Source of the DNA: Pyrus communis
Lineage: Eukaryota; Streptophyta; Magnoliopsida; Rosales; Rosaceae
Assembly (NCBI RefSeq): GCF_963583255.1
Contig: NC_084813.1
Coordinates: 21,570,002 to 21,634,001, forward strand
DNA: 64,000 bases
Direction: 5' to 3'
Part shown: positions 47,181-58,713 of the stretch, piece by piece
Layout: the number at the start of each line of letters is the position of its first letter
Position numbering within the stretch: position 1 is the stretch's first letter
Position numbers and translations under genes: made by a program
Notes under the pieces: generated by a model
Told to the model about the DNA's origin: nothing
Database searches by the model: none
Seen by the model: the letters and a program-made list of their open reading frames with translations, nothing else

Positions 47181-48321
47181 CATTTCAGATTGTATGCTAT
47201 TGAAGCATTCTTGAAGGCTGATGCCAATTTACATGATTTCTGTGATGAATTAAGGTTGATAGCCAGTTGTTCATGCAGTAGTTGAATGTTCTTCTTTGTG
47301 ATGAATTACGGTCGATAACCAGTTGTTCATTCAGTATTGTTAGTAATACTAATTTTAGTATTTCAAATGATTCGAGACATGTTGACCAAAAGTCAACTTT
47401 TGGTCAAAGGTGGGGTCAACAACCCTACGTAATTCGATCGGAAACATCCGCCCATCGGATTTTTGATTCGTAACTTCCTAAGGTCCTCATTATGCTCATA
47501 GAAGGACATACTAAAATTGCATCGCAATCTGACGGTCAGATCTTCGCCATTCACAATTTCAAGTGACTATCAACAATTGGTTTTACAAACTTAGAAATTC
47601 AATTCGGGAATATCCGTATGTCGGATGCCCAATCTGTAAGTTGCTATGGTCCTCAAATATTATGTACTATAATGTATTAAAGTTTGGTGACGATCCAACG
47701 GTCGGATAGTTGAATCATAAAACGATCAAGTGGCGTAATATTCAATACTATGTTCAAACTATTGAACCACATCAAATAGATATCAAATATGAAATCATGA
47801 CATCGAATTTAACTTAAAAAGGCAACGTCGGCCCACTGGCCATGTGAAATCCCGTTCCCAGATTTCACTATTTAAAATTACGTATTTTCGTATTATTAAT
47901 TACAACGAGTTTATATTTGTGGTGCTTAATATTTTTTTAGTAAAATGATGAAAACACCCTTAATGAACTAAACGGAATTTTCACGGACGTTTGATCCTTC
48001 CATAATTTTCCAGTTTTTTTTTTTACATATTTGGATAGTACGTGTCGATACGAACGCGTGGCCGCAAACGGTTTGTAATTTGGAGTTATAACAAATGAGT
48101 TATTAACGAACGAAGTTAAGGGCAAAGTGGTAATTTAATTATTAATCTGGAAGGCTCCATATTTATTGGAGAGTTGATATGATGCCACGTTTGTGGCTGT
48201 GATGAAAAGGAAAGGAGAAAAAAATGAGGGAAGGAGCTACCCAATCAGAGGAAAGATGAGGGAAGGAAAGGAAAGAGGTGAATGGCACATAAAAACCAGA
48301 CCCTTTCCCCTGGACCCGTTA
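47181..48321. other. Non-coding DNA, unclassified repeats
   Basis: GATGAATTAAGGTTGATAGCC and GATGAATTACGGTCGATAACC form a short direct repeat at 47243 and 47300. The following part (CGATCGGAAACATCCG, ATCCAACGGTCGGATAG) resembles repetitive plant DNA but has no coding signal. Confidence 0.4.
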
Positions 48322-48539
48322 GGGCATCTCCAACCGAAGGTTCCAGAAGGCCAGAGGGCCGAAAATAGCCCGAAAACCATCTCCAACCAAGGGCTAGCCT
48401 GGAGGGTTTGTGGAATCTGAGAGGGCCCCACGGAATCTGAAAGGGTCAAAGGGCTGGCCAAAAAAAACATTAATCATGTCGGTTATAACCGATAGGAAAT
48501 TCAAATGCAACGGCTAGCTGACGTCAGCTAGCTGTTGCA

Positions 48540-48890
48540 TTTGAATTTTTTTTTTTTTTTTACAGTTTTATTATTATTTTTTCTTTACAAAATTTTTCCT
48601 ATAACTTCTATTTTTCATATTTTTTTTAAATTCTTTTTTTTTTCCTATAATTTTATTTTACAAAATTTGTTTCATAATTTTTTTAAATTCTATTTTTTTC
48701 CCATAACTTCTATTTCACAAAAATTGTTTCATATTTTTTTTAAATTATATTTTTTTCCTACAACTTCTATTTCACAAAATTTGTTTCATATTTTTTTTAA
48801 TTGTATTTTTTTTCCTATAACTTCTATTTCACAAAATTTGTTTCATATATTTTTTTGAAAGTATAATTTTTTCCTATAACTTCCTAAGCC
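48540..48890. repeat. Pyrimidine-rich tandem repeat inside the Harbinger element
   Basis: About five units of ~63 bases contain CCTATAACTTCTATTTCACA and AAATTTGTTTCATATTTTTT. They create a false 107-residue frame rich in Phe and Ile (48535-48858). Confidence 0.75.
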
Positions 48891-49040
48891 ATTATACAAC
48901 ATTAAATTAAATTAAATAACATGAAACAACATTAAATAACATTAACCAACATACAAATTATACAACATAAAAAAAATATTTAACAACATGAAACTTAAAC
49001 AACATTTCTAAAAACATTTAACAACATAAAACTTAAACGC

Positions 49041-52020
49041 CTACTCCATGCTTCTTTTGGCCCAAAGATGTGCAACAAGATCCTGTTGTAAGTACTTATT
49101 TGTGGCACGAGAACGTATCATTTTATAGCGCCTCATGTACTCATTTATAAAGATACTACCAGTTCTTGGATTGAAAGGTAAATTAGGCCCATCGTATATC
49201 TTTGCACGAGCCCTTCTTAACCTATTAATCTTCTTGCTAGTCATCAGACTCTCCATCAATATACCAATCTTGCTTATCCTCCACTATCATATTGTGTAAT
49301 ATGATGCAAGACATCATGATGGAGTCCAAATTTTCTCGACTCCACCCTCTTGTCGGTTCGCTGATGATCTTCCATTGTGCTTGTAAAACACCGAAAGCTC
49401 TCTCAACATCTTTCCGGTATGCCTCTTGGTGTAAGGTAAACAACTTTTCTGCGTCATTCCTAGGGTTTGGAATTGCTTGGACAAGTGTCTCCCACTTTGA
49501 GTAGATGCTATCTGCCAAGTAATACCCCATATTGTACGACTGTTGATGTAGTAGTCAAGTTGAGGTGCTTTACCTTCCGTCAAGTTATTGAAGAGGGGTC
49601 CAAGGTGTTGGAAATGTGCCCTAAAACCAATCATATGATGATACTTTACGGACATTTCAAACTAATGTAGTTTAAATGTAAAGGGCAAAGATTATTGTTT
49701 GAGCCGTCTCATATAAATGTTATATGCTTAAACGATAAGTCCAAGGAATATGTGATTGGAAGAATGCGATCTAAAGAAGTTAGATTCATGAGACCATTCT
49801 TTCGTTGACACATCCTAAACGTTCCTGATCATAGGATTGTCAATTGGGCATTGACAGTCCGTTAAGATCAGTACGTGCTATGTCTTCTCTCAGGGAGAGT
49901 GACTAGTCTCGAGTCATTGGTGTGTGTGACATCAAGACAAGTACGTAGGTGCTCAATAGAAAATGAGTTCACTGAACACGATCAACGAAGAGTTCTCATA
50001 TTCATGTCACATGAGAACTCATGGTTGGGATAATGCAAATTAGTCTTTTGACCTGAGGCATCACAGTTGTCTTGTGGTTAGGTCCTTAATCTTTGATTAT
50101 GTCAAAGTCACTCCATCAGGAGGGTGTCCACGGCATCGTTGGGGTTAAGCCACTTAGCCATGGAGGCAAGTGAATGCGCAACAAGGGATCTCTAACCTTC
50201 AAACTGTTTGAGGGAGAATACTCTATGATATGATTTAGAATCTCTGGCCAGAGTATGAATGAGATGTTGGAATGCGTTCCAGATCACATTCAAGGTAATC
50301 ATATAAGCACAAGACTCACATTGGATAGTAGACATGAATAAACTATCAAACCAAACAATGTGGTCAAGAGTATTGTATTAGAGAAAGACCGTATTGCATT
50401 TGTAATCCTAAAACTGAATAGGTTCTCCACCTCTTCTGATTAGCTTGGGTAACCATGACATGCTGCTAGGCGTCAACCATGGTTTGTGGAAGCCCTAAAA
50501 GTGTATTATCACTAACGGGAGAATTGAAAGTAAGTTCCAATTCACAATCGATTTGAAAGAGTTTGAATCGCCCACTGCCTCGCTAAAAGGAACCTAATGG
50601 ATCGTACACCGTGTAAGGTAAAGATTGAAGATTCAACGGAGATGAGTAAGAATAATTAAATGGTTTAATTATTTATGGCAAGGATTAATTAATATATTAA
50701 TTAATCAAACGAATAAGTTCGTTAAAGACCTCGGGATAGTTTTGGACCTTAAGGCCCAATGGGCTTCGAACGTCAAGTCCATTGACTTAAGTTGTATGAC
50801 AACTTAATGAATAATGATTCACAAAGGCCCAAATAGCCCAATAAATCCCCTTAAATTCGGCCATTTAGAGGAGGGTAGTAAACTTGGCTTAATTGCAAGT
50901 TTGCCACTCCATTGTGAGGTGGTATAAAGACATCTTTATAGCCATTTCATCCTTAGGGTTTTCTAAGGAGTAAAGAGGAGAACAAACTCTCATTTCTCTC
51001 TAGAAATGGCCGGCCACCTTGAGGAAAAACATCTAGCAATCTTACTTCCTCAAGGTCACTCATTTCTTCTCCAATCTTACCTTGGTGTGGAGACTTAGAG
51101 GTTCTCAATTTTGGGAACTTGGAGAAACCTTTTCATTCATCCAAATCCATGGATCTAAGATGCAAGGAATGAAGGCCCTCTCTTTGGGTGATTAGCCTTT
51201 GCTTATGCAAAGAGGAATCTACAAAGGTATTGATTTCTCAACTCACTTTGTTTTTTAGTTGAGTCTTGGTTCACCTATCTACTAGGCTTTGAAGTTCATG
51301 GGTTAAGTTTTGTTTTTGAGTGCATATAAACATGATTCCGCCTTTTAATTGTTAATTGCATGTTGTTGATGTTGCTCAAATGAACTTGTTTTTCACAAAT
51401 CTTCCTTCACAAGGGCTCCAAAGAAAGCATGTCAGATCCATGTGTCATATGAGCCAACATCCTCTAACACAACAGTTGGCTTTCTCGACCTTCTGCTAAA
51501 GCCTCATTGCTATCCGGTGGGATAGTTCTTCCAATCCCAATGCATGCAATCTAATAACCGTATCATGCCCGGAAACCCACGGTCTTCAGCTTTGCGAATG
51601 AGCCGATTCAGATCTTCTTGATTTGGCTTGTAGAGGCACTCGTCTTTGTAAACCTGAACAATTGTGTCACATAATTGTTCAAGAGTATAAAGGCATGTAG
51701 ACTCAAACAAACAATGGGTTTCATTAATCGAATCAGCTGGGGAGCCATAAGCCACCATTTGGAGTGCAACAGTAACCTTCTGATGAGGTGAGAAACCAGG
51801 GCGGCCTGCTCTGTCCCGCTTCTGTCGAAAGTATGGATTGATCTGCTGGACATCATAAAGTAAACGTTCGAAGACATAACGCCTCATCCGAAAGCGACGT
51901 CTGTAATCCTCTTCTGTGTACACCGAGTTGGGGTTGAAGTAATTGTTCATCAGATTGGCATGCGCCATCGCTCTGTTTCGTGGTTTGTAAGAGCGACCAA
52001 CAACAGAGCTACCCCATTGA
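49041..52020 (-). pseudogene. PIF/Harbinger transposase, broken
   Basis: The N-terminal half, from ATG 51968, contains YTEEDYRRRFRMRRYVFERL, a helix-turn-helix-like middle, and IRLLDCMHWDWKN with the first catalytic Asp, then a stop at 51510. The frame continues as SRKPTVVLEDVGSYDTWIW to about 51415, where the LTR insert begins. On the other side GPLFNNLTEGKAPQLDYYIN resumes; after a shift 49530-49240 gives MGYYLADSIYSKWETLVQAI and RKDVERAFGVLQAQWKII with the catalytic Glu. The last part (49259-49041, another frame) ends with NKYLQQDLVAHLWAK. The segment expected to hold the second Asp appears deleted. Several shifts and stops make it inactive. Confidence 0.88.
49606..51409. mobile_element. 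Solo LTR (Copia type) inserted in the Harbinger transposase
   Basis: It starts TGTTGGAAATGTGCCCTAAA and ends CTTCCTTCA, flanked by CAAGG on both sides (49601-49605 and 51410-51414): a perfect 5-base duplication. Its 1804 bases have no coding capacity and no second LTR copy, so it is best read as a solo LTR left by recombination between the two LTRs of a complete element. The length suits large-LTR Copia lineages; naming one would be a guess. Confidence 0.85.
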
Positions 52021-52334
52021 CGTTATTCCTTAGTTGGTTGACATACCATGGCCGCAGCCATGACTGCTGCTCTATTTTGTTTGTTGCACCTTACTTGAAC
52101 TTCTTCATCAGACTCCTCATCTTTTCGTCTCATTTGCGCCCATTTTGCTTCCAATTTGGAATTGGATGAGGACCTCTAGTTGGAATTTGAAGAGGATCCA
52201 AAGTTGGAATTTATTGCAAACTTGAATTGAAAAAGATTGAATTGAAAAAGATTGAATTCAAAGTTGTGTAAATTATAGCCCAATATCCACCCTATTTATA
52301 GCAAAAAAAAATTCAAATCTAACGGCTAGCTGAA

Positions 52335-53404
52335 GCACATTATAGCACAAACAAACACCCAAAATGTCAAAAAAGGTGTGGTAGGGGCGTCCATAAGCCA
52401 CCCCATCAAGGTCAATAGAGCCAAAGCCAATCTAAGGGAGGAAACAAAGCCCATAATCGCTCTAACCTCGCTCCCAAGCCCCCAAACTTCAAGAATAAGG
52501 GGCAAAACACCTGAACCCATGGATGCAAATATATGCTATCATTGTGGTTCAAATGACTATTAGTCCCGTGTTTACCAAGCTCCCCGAAAGGTTGTAGTTG
52601 AATATCATTCTCGTCGTAAGAAGTTTAAATCAAACTTTGTGCAAATGGACAAACTAAAGAGTACCAAAATGAAGGTTTCTGGTTTTCAGGAAGATACCAC
52701 CCCTATGGAAGATTAGAATCTTGGACATAAACTATTTTTCTAGTTGAAATTTAGACATTGGGGCCAAATTCCACTAGTGGCTGAACCCCCTTGTGTTTTT
52801 GGTTAATTTTGAACAATTTTCCTTTATGTTTGGATTATTTGTTGGTGATTTGTTTTTTGGATATTAAGTTTTTAATTAATTTCCGTCCTTGAATACTTAA
52901 AATTATTTTGAATGGATATTTGTTTTTTAGAACTTTTATGCATGTGACCGATTCAAATTAATTTATCATTCTCGGTATGACTAGTGGGAAGTTAGTTGTC
53001 CGACAGATAGTGCAACCAGGCTGACAACCCTGACAACCCTCTCTGACCCATCCAACCTGATTGAATGATACGTTAAGGCACATATATTGTTGTCCAATGG
53101 TACAATTTTGATCATTGATGAGGCACTTTATTCTCCGCGTTTCGGAATAACGTTGTTGAGTTTCAAAGACATTAAAGATAATAATTACCACACTAAAACC
53201 TATGTAGAAAACGGAGTTGACTTGCTATGCATAACTTCCTACGAATATGGTCAGAAGCGTATTCTAAAAAAGATTGAGTATATCCCGAGTAGTCTGTATA
53301 CTATGACCATGCGCCCTATTGAAAGCCACTATGTGGCCGGTCCTACCACTGGGACCACGCACGAAATTACATTTTGGCATGATCATTTAGGACACCCTAG
53401 ATGA
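52335..53404 (+). pseudogene. Copia gag/protease relic
   Basis: Around 52530-52680 the sequence encodes ICYHCGSNDY, a stop, then PRKVVVEYHSRRKKFKSNF, the zinc-knuckle end of Copia gag. From 53087 to 53404 it encodes EALYSPRFGITLLSFKDI and ends FWHDHLGHPR, the protease tail and GAG-pre-integrase motif (usual form WHxRLGHP). The region between is degraded. No LTR was found, and the 3' part is missing beyond 53404. Confidence 0.75.
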
Positions 53405-55200
53405 ATAGCGATGCGCCGTATCTTTAAATCATCATATGGGCATCCACTAACCCTAAAAATATTTGTATCACTTTTTTAAGAAAAAAATATTAAAAAACAA
53501 AATAAAATTGGGCAGTGGAACTTGAAGGAAGAGGAGGATTTGAAGTGGGAAATGTGGGGTTAAAAAACGAACTTCCCAATTTTTATTTTTTATTTTTTAA
53601 TTTTTAAATAGGGTGTCTGGTTGTGAAGTTTGTATAAAAAAAATAACAAAATTTGTGTTTCATATAATTATGATGTTGCCCATATTTTTATTTCTGTTTA
53701 GTTTTGATGTGAGGATTAGAATAATAATATTTTGAAGTTTTGATTGGCAAACAGAGTTCTATTAATAAGTAACTAGTCATGTGGGCACACATTATACGTG
53801 TGTAATTCAATTTTTTTATAAAATATTTATATCATTTCTTAAAAATAATTATAAAAAAAAAAACTTGTAAAAAAAAATTTGGGCATGGAACTTTGAAGAA
53901 GCGGTTAAGGGGGTGATTTTAAAGTGGGAGACGTGGGTTTAAAGATAAAAACCTCCTCCATTTTTTTTTATTTGTTAAATAAAAAATTACACATAAGTAT
54001 ATTTTTAATACTTAATTTTATATTGAGACCACACTTTTCAAATATTTCAGAAAGAGACAAAAATTAATACATATAGAAGATGTCATCATTTGATATATAT
54101 ATTTTTTCCGAACTCTAAATTACTAAAATACCCTTCATCTTTGGTGTCTTTTCACACTTTTCTCTCGCTTCCTTCTCTCTTTCTCTCTCCCTTCAATTTC
54201 ATATCGTAAATAAACAGCAAACAATGAATTGAGTTCCGAATTTATTGCAGGGAGAGCCATAAAAGTTGAGAAAATTAAATTAAGGAAAATCATGTATACG
54301 TATCATTTGTTTGGGTATTTAATCCCCAAAAAAATGTATTACAATAATTGAACAAGATTTATCGTGAAAGGAAGCTCCACAAAGTTCAGTCACAATACTC
54401 CACACGACTTCAAAGCAACTAGGGTTGCTTTGCTTAATTTGTTTTGCATTTTTGTTGTGTCGGAATTTAATTCCCAAAAAAAAAAAAAACAATGTTACGA
54501 AGATAGTTGGCGATAGGCCTCCTAGTGGGTATGCCCCATTTTTTATTATAAAAATTAACGAAAAGTCTAAAAACAACTGTAGTTTTAATGAACAATGATA
54601 AATAAAGATGTAGCGAATAATGCCAGAAAAAAAATAAAAATGTGGTTTTTCTTTAAAAATGAACATTACCAAAAATGTTTCGTTAAAACTCTTAAATATT
54701 TGACGGTTTTGAAGCTTTGCCAAAAAGCTTCTACTTGTTAAAGCTTTTGCTTCCCCTAATTCCAAAACACAAGAAGTTGATTTTTTCAATTAAGCAAAAA
54801 TAAACAATTGGGTTATCCAAATTCAAAATAACAAATGAGTGAAAAATACACACCTGGGTAAAGAAGAGAGTGCGATGAGTAGTGAGAGCAACATAGAGTT
54901 GATATAACTATGTATGTATGAGAAAACAATTTCAAAGAGACTTAAATTAGATATAATTAAATTATTTGTAAAGGGCATTGATTATCAAATAAAATTGTCA
55001 CCTCTTCCACCCATCTCTCTCTCATCACTTTTTTCTTTTTTTTTTTCTTTTTTTTTCTGTTTTTTCTTTTGGAAGTTCTTTTGGCCTTTGATATCTCTCC
55101 AGCTTTGTTTCTTGATAGTTGATACCTTAGAAAGAGTAACCAAAATGAGTATATGAGATATGTAGAAGAGACCACATAAATAGATTTTACTAGGGTCAAG
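53405..55200. other. A/T-rich DNA with a ~200-base direct repeat
   Basis: 53425-53630 and 53780-53990 share a layout: GGGCA.CCA start, an A-rich part, TGGAACTTGAAG.A, and GAAGTGGGAAATGTGGG. 53640-53765 resembles 56150-56350. A minus-strand frame at 54319-54789 shows no recognisable domain. No gene supported. Confidence 0.45.
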
Positions 55201-55209
55201 TTATTTGAA

Positions 55210-55920
55210 ACTAATTTTGCAAAAATGATCAATGATTGATTGAACTGATTTTGCAAAAATGGTCGATGACGGGTTGAATGATTTTTCAATAATGGTTAAG
55301 GACAAGTTGAACTGATTATGCAAAAAAATGATCGATGACGGGTTGAACTGATTCTACAAAAATGGTCAAGGACGAGTTGAACTGTATCTCTCCAGCTTTG
55401 TTTCTTGATAGTTGATACCCTTAGAAAGAGTAACCAAAATGAGTATATGAGACATTTTTTTTTAACTAGTAAAAAAAGTGGAAGAGACTACATAAATAGA
55501 TTTTGCTATGGTCGAGGACGGGTTGAATAATTATGCAAAAATGGTCGAAGATGAGTTGAACTAATTCTGCAAAAATTGTCGAAAATGGGTTGAACTGATT
55601 CTGCAAAAAATGGTCAATGACGGGTTGAATTGATTCTGTAAAAATGGTTAAGGATGAGTTGAACTAATTTTGCAAAATGGTCGAAGACAGGTTAAACTGA
55701 TTCTGCAAATATGGCCGATGACTTATTGAACTGGTTTTGCAAAAATTGTAGAATACAAGTTGAACTAATTTTGCAAAAAAGGTCCAAGACAGGTTGAACT
55801 GATTCTGCAAAAAATGATTGATGATGGATTAAACTGATTCTGCAAAAATGTTTGAGGATGGGTTGAACTGATTTTAGTAATAAATGATACAAACTGATTA
55901 TGCATAAATAATCGAGGATG
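55210..55920. repeat. Minisatellite of ~34-36-base units
   Basis: About 17 imperfect units of the form GATTCTGCAAAAATGGTCGA followed by TGACGGGTTGAACT. A non-array segment of ~65 bases (TATCTCTCCAGCTTTGTTTC...) interrupts it at 55384-55448 and is a copy of 55090-55155. A few decayed inverted units occur at 38400-38540. Confidence 0.85.
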
Positions 55921-57180
55921 AGTTGAGATTATGACACATACTGATTTTGTTAGAATTGTGATGGTTGAGTTCTATTAACAACTCTAAAGCCTTAGGGGTA
56001 TGATTAGTATTTTAAAGCATTGTTTTTATGTTATTGGGCTGGACTTTAGTTGTTTTTATGTTTTTCTCTCTCTTTGGCATGTTTGGAGTTCTTTGAAATA
56101 TAAGAAAAGTTTTTGTCTCTATATATAAAGTTCCCTTTTATCTGGCTGTGAGGTTCGTGTAAAAAAATAAAAAATATATAAAGTTCCCTTTTATCCGGCT
56201 GTGAGGTTCGTGTAAAAAACTAAAAAATCTGAGTGGTATGTAATTACTAAATTACTGTCTTTTAATTTTGTTGAGCTTTGATGTGTGATTTAGAATAGTA
56301 ATTTTCTAGAATTTTGATTGATAACCAGAGTTTTATTAATAAGTAGCTTAGAAAATTAATAAAGGTTAAAGAACCCGGACCCATCCACAAATTTTTTGGC
56401 GTTATCTTTTTTCTCATCCATCTTGCGAAACCTCTCCCTCTCCTCCCTCTTTTACTCCGTCCTTGCTCTTTACCAGTCCAACCTTCATCACAGAACCTGT
56501 GATCTGGAAACGGATCGAAGAAAAAATTCGATTTGGTTGCAGGGTTTTTTAAGTTGTTGTTTTTCTTATTCTGGGAGCCGATAGAAGAAGCAATGTTCAA
56601 GCTGGTTCTGGGAAAGTTACACAGGAGGTCAATCCCTTGCCCACCATTCACACGATATATGATATTTCCGTTGTTTCTTGGATTTTTTATTTCTCGATTT
56701 TTTTATTTTTTTTTTGCAGAAATTATGAAAATGAATTGGGTTTTGTGATTGTAATTATTTGGGTTTATTTATTTATTTATAAAGTATTGGTTTTTTGGGA
56801 TTTTGCAGAAAGGGGAAAGTGGTTGTGTAGACGACATCTTCCGTGACTAACGTCATGCTGAAGTCACCCTTCATATCGCTTTAGGTGTACAGGCGCCCAT
56901 CGCCCATCGCCCACCGGCCATCGAATAGCCCTGCTGATTTGGATGGGCTGGAGTTGTTTTGTTGATGGGATCCTGTGGAGTTGTTTTGTTGCCCACGTGG
57001 AATCATGGATCACGACACACGCCGAAAAATATGTAGGAGACTTTGGAAGCAAGCAAAAGACATAATGAATAGCTGGTCACATTTTGTGACTTATCCTTCA
57101 ACATGATTAAGACTCTCCTTTGCACTACTCTCACACCTCGCATTTGCCGGCCGCCTCCAAATATCAGATTCACACGCACT
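55730..57180. repeat. Right arm of the 17-kb-spaced inverted repeat
   Basis: Inverted relative to 36700-38560. It contains a plus-strand leader and ATG at 56591 (MFKLVLGKLHRRS), followed by hydrophobic, intron-like sequence. The minisatellite at 55210-55920 lies at its outer end. Some segments of the left arm (for example the ~420-base insert) are missing here. TPS-B and its promoter lie between the arms. Confidence 0.75.
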
Positions 57181-57315
57181 TAATTTAGGTTCAGTAGTAT
57201 TTCTCTTCATTTGTAGTTAAAAAAGTGAATTTGAATCATATTATTGCTAACTCATTATGAGGTTAAACCCATCATTTTCCCCCTTATTATAGATAATATC
57301 GTTTATTAAAATAAA
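57177..57315 (+). mobile_element. tRNA-derived SINE, worn copy
   Basis: It has the same layout as 38766-38913: CACTTAATTTAGGTTCAGTA, then AGATAATATCGTTTATTAAAA with an A-rich end. No clean target duplication was identified. Confidence 0.5.
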
Positions 57316-57620
57316 TAAAAAAGGATTCATAACGTATTTGAAGAATGCACAATCTCACCTCTCCCCCCTAAGATTTCGAAAGAATTGAATCAAAATTTTA
57401 TGTAAAATTTTTACAAATCAATTAAACTCCATCAAAATTCATGAATTTATAAATTCTTTTAAATCTCTCAAAATTTCAATTGAATACACTCCCTATTGCA
57501 TTTGAAATGAAATTGAAAAGATTATACGTAAGAGTAATGCTACACTTATATTTGTCCCATATCTTGACCCACCAACACATGTATGTTCTATCCATATTAA
57601 ACAGATTTCTAATATAGTAC

Positions 57621-58709
57621 TGTTTGGGCCCAAAATGTTATTTTGGGTTGAGCTTAGAGTCATTTCGGCCCAGTAGCATTTATCTAGAATTTTGTTATAG
57701 GCCATCTAGTCAAGGATGGCCAAATCTTATTATGAAGAGGTTTGGTTTGAATAAAGGTGAGTTAGTCGAATCCTAGTGTAACAAAGAGTTTTAAGTCTAA
57801 AGGTGCTAAGAATTTGGGGATGAATCTGGTTTGTTAAAGAGCTTGGTTCAAAGTCCTATAGGAATTAGGATTGGTTGAAACCTGATTGGATTGGGTTGAG
57901 GGGTTATAATCCTAGTCCATTTCTAGCTTGGCCATGAGGGGATTCGTTGCTATAAATAGAGAAGGAAGTGCATCATTCAAGCCCTCTCCAATTCAACACA
58001 CAAATAGCCATGCACAAAGCTTCTCAACAACATCTTCAGTTTGGATAAACAACAGTGTGAAGGCAACTAGCAACATTTTCAGTTTGGATAAATAGCACTG
58101 GAGCCGTAGAATCAGCCAATCGAGGAGCACATTCAGTTTGGATAGACAACATTGCTTCGAGGCCGACTGGTTATTTATTAAGTGTTTTCCCAATCCTTGT
58201 TGGTAGAGGTCATCTCATTAGGCTTCTTGGCGAAGTGAGGTGTTACAAGTTATTAGGCTCAACACATTGAAAGCCGAGTTTTGTTTATGATTGGATATTC
58301 ACAAGTACCTTTTAGAGTTCGGCATTCTGACAGTCGAACCACATTTACAATCAAGACATACATCTCTTCTAAGTACTTGTGTCCATATAGTTTGGTACCA
58401 GTTCGGTGTGCTTATATTCTCACGAATATAATCACTGTGACTAAACCTGGCGTCGACGACTTATGAACTTCGCAAAATCAACAGCCTTGTGTTCAAGCTC
58501 TAGAATCCAAAGGTTGAGACGTGTTCCTTCCTCAGCCGTAATCGCAAGATCAAGAAGTCAGTAATGCGCCCAACGAGACATCAACACATTCTACTCCCCA
58601 GTCGAGTTTGGCCGACGAGTTGGCACGCCCTGTACATAATCGAATGACGTAGTTAACTTATTAGTTACTTGGCCTATGCGCTATGTAGGCTTGGTAGTTT
58701 TTAGGGTCA
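57621..58709 (+). repeat. 5' LTR of a Tat-type Gypsy element
   Basis: It starts TGTTTGGGCCCAAAATG and ends AGGGTCA, about 1.09 kb. A TATA-like GCTATAAATAGAG lies at ~57950. It is followed by TTTTGGCATGCCCAGTGGGAC (58713-58733), a typical primer-site region of plant Tat/Ogre-type Gypsy elements. The 3' LTR lies outside the window. Confidence 0.8.
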
Positions 58710-58713
58710 ATAT

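Larger units (their letters stand above)
48322..52334 (-). mobile_element. PIF/Harbinger transposon, right end lost
   Basis: The left terminus GGGCATCTCCAACCGAAGG follows TTA (48319-48321), the typical target. A subterminal stretch, AAATTCAAATGCAACGGCTAGCTGA (48498-48522), is echoed at 52309-52334 (TTCAAATCTAACGGCTAGCTGA), after which the sequence passes directly into a Copia relic. The right terminus is therefore missing. A transposase pseudogene lies on the minus strand, interrupted by an LTR insertion. Confidence 0.8.

Noticed and set aside
48535..48858. Phe/Ile-rich membrane-like protein of 107 residues
   Set aside because: The frame is produced by a ~63-base pyrimidine-rich tandem repeat inside a transposon.
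54319..54789. 156-residue minus-strand protein
   Set aside because: Low-complexity, Phe-rich, no recognisable motif, and flanked by repetitive A/T-rich DNA.
55210..55920. CRISPR-like array
   Set aside because: Units are contiguous without unique spacers, imperfect, and lie in plant transposon-rich DNA: a minisatellite.
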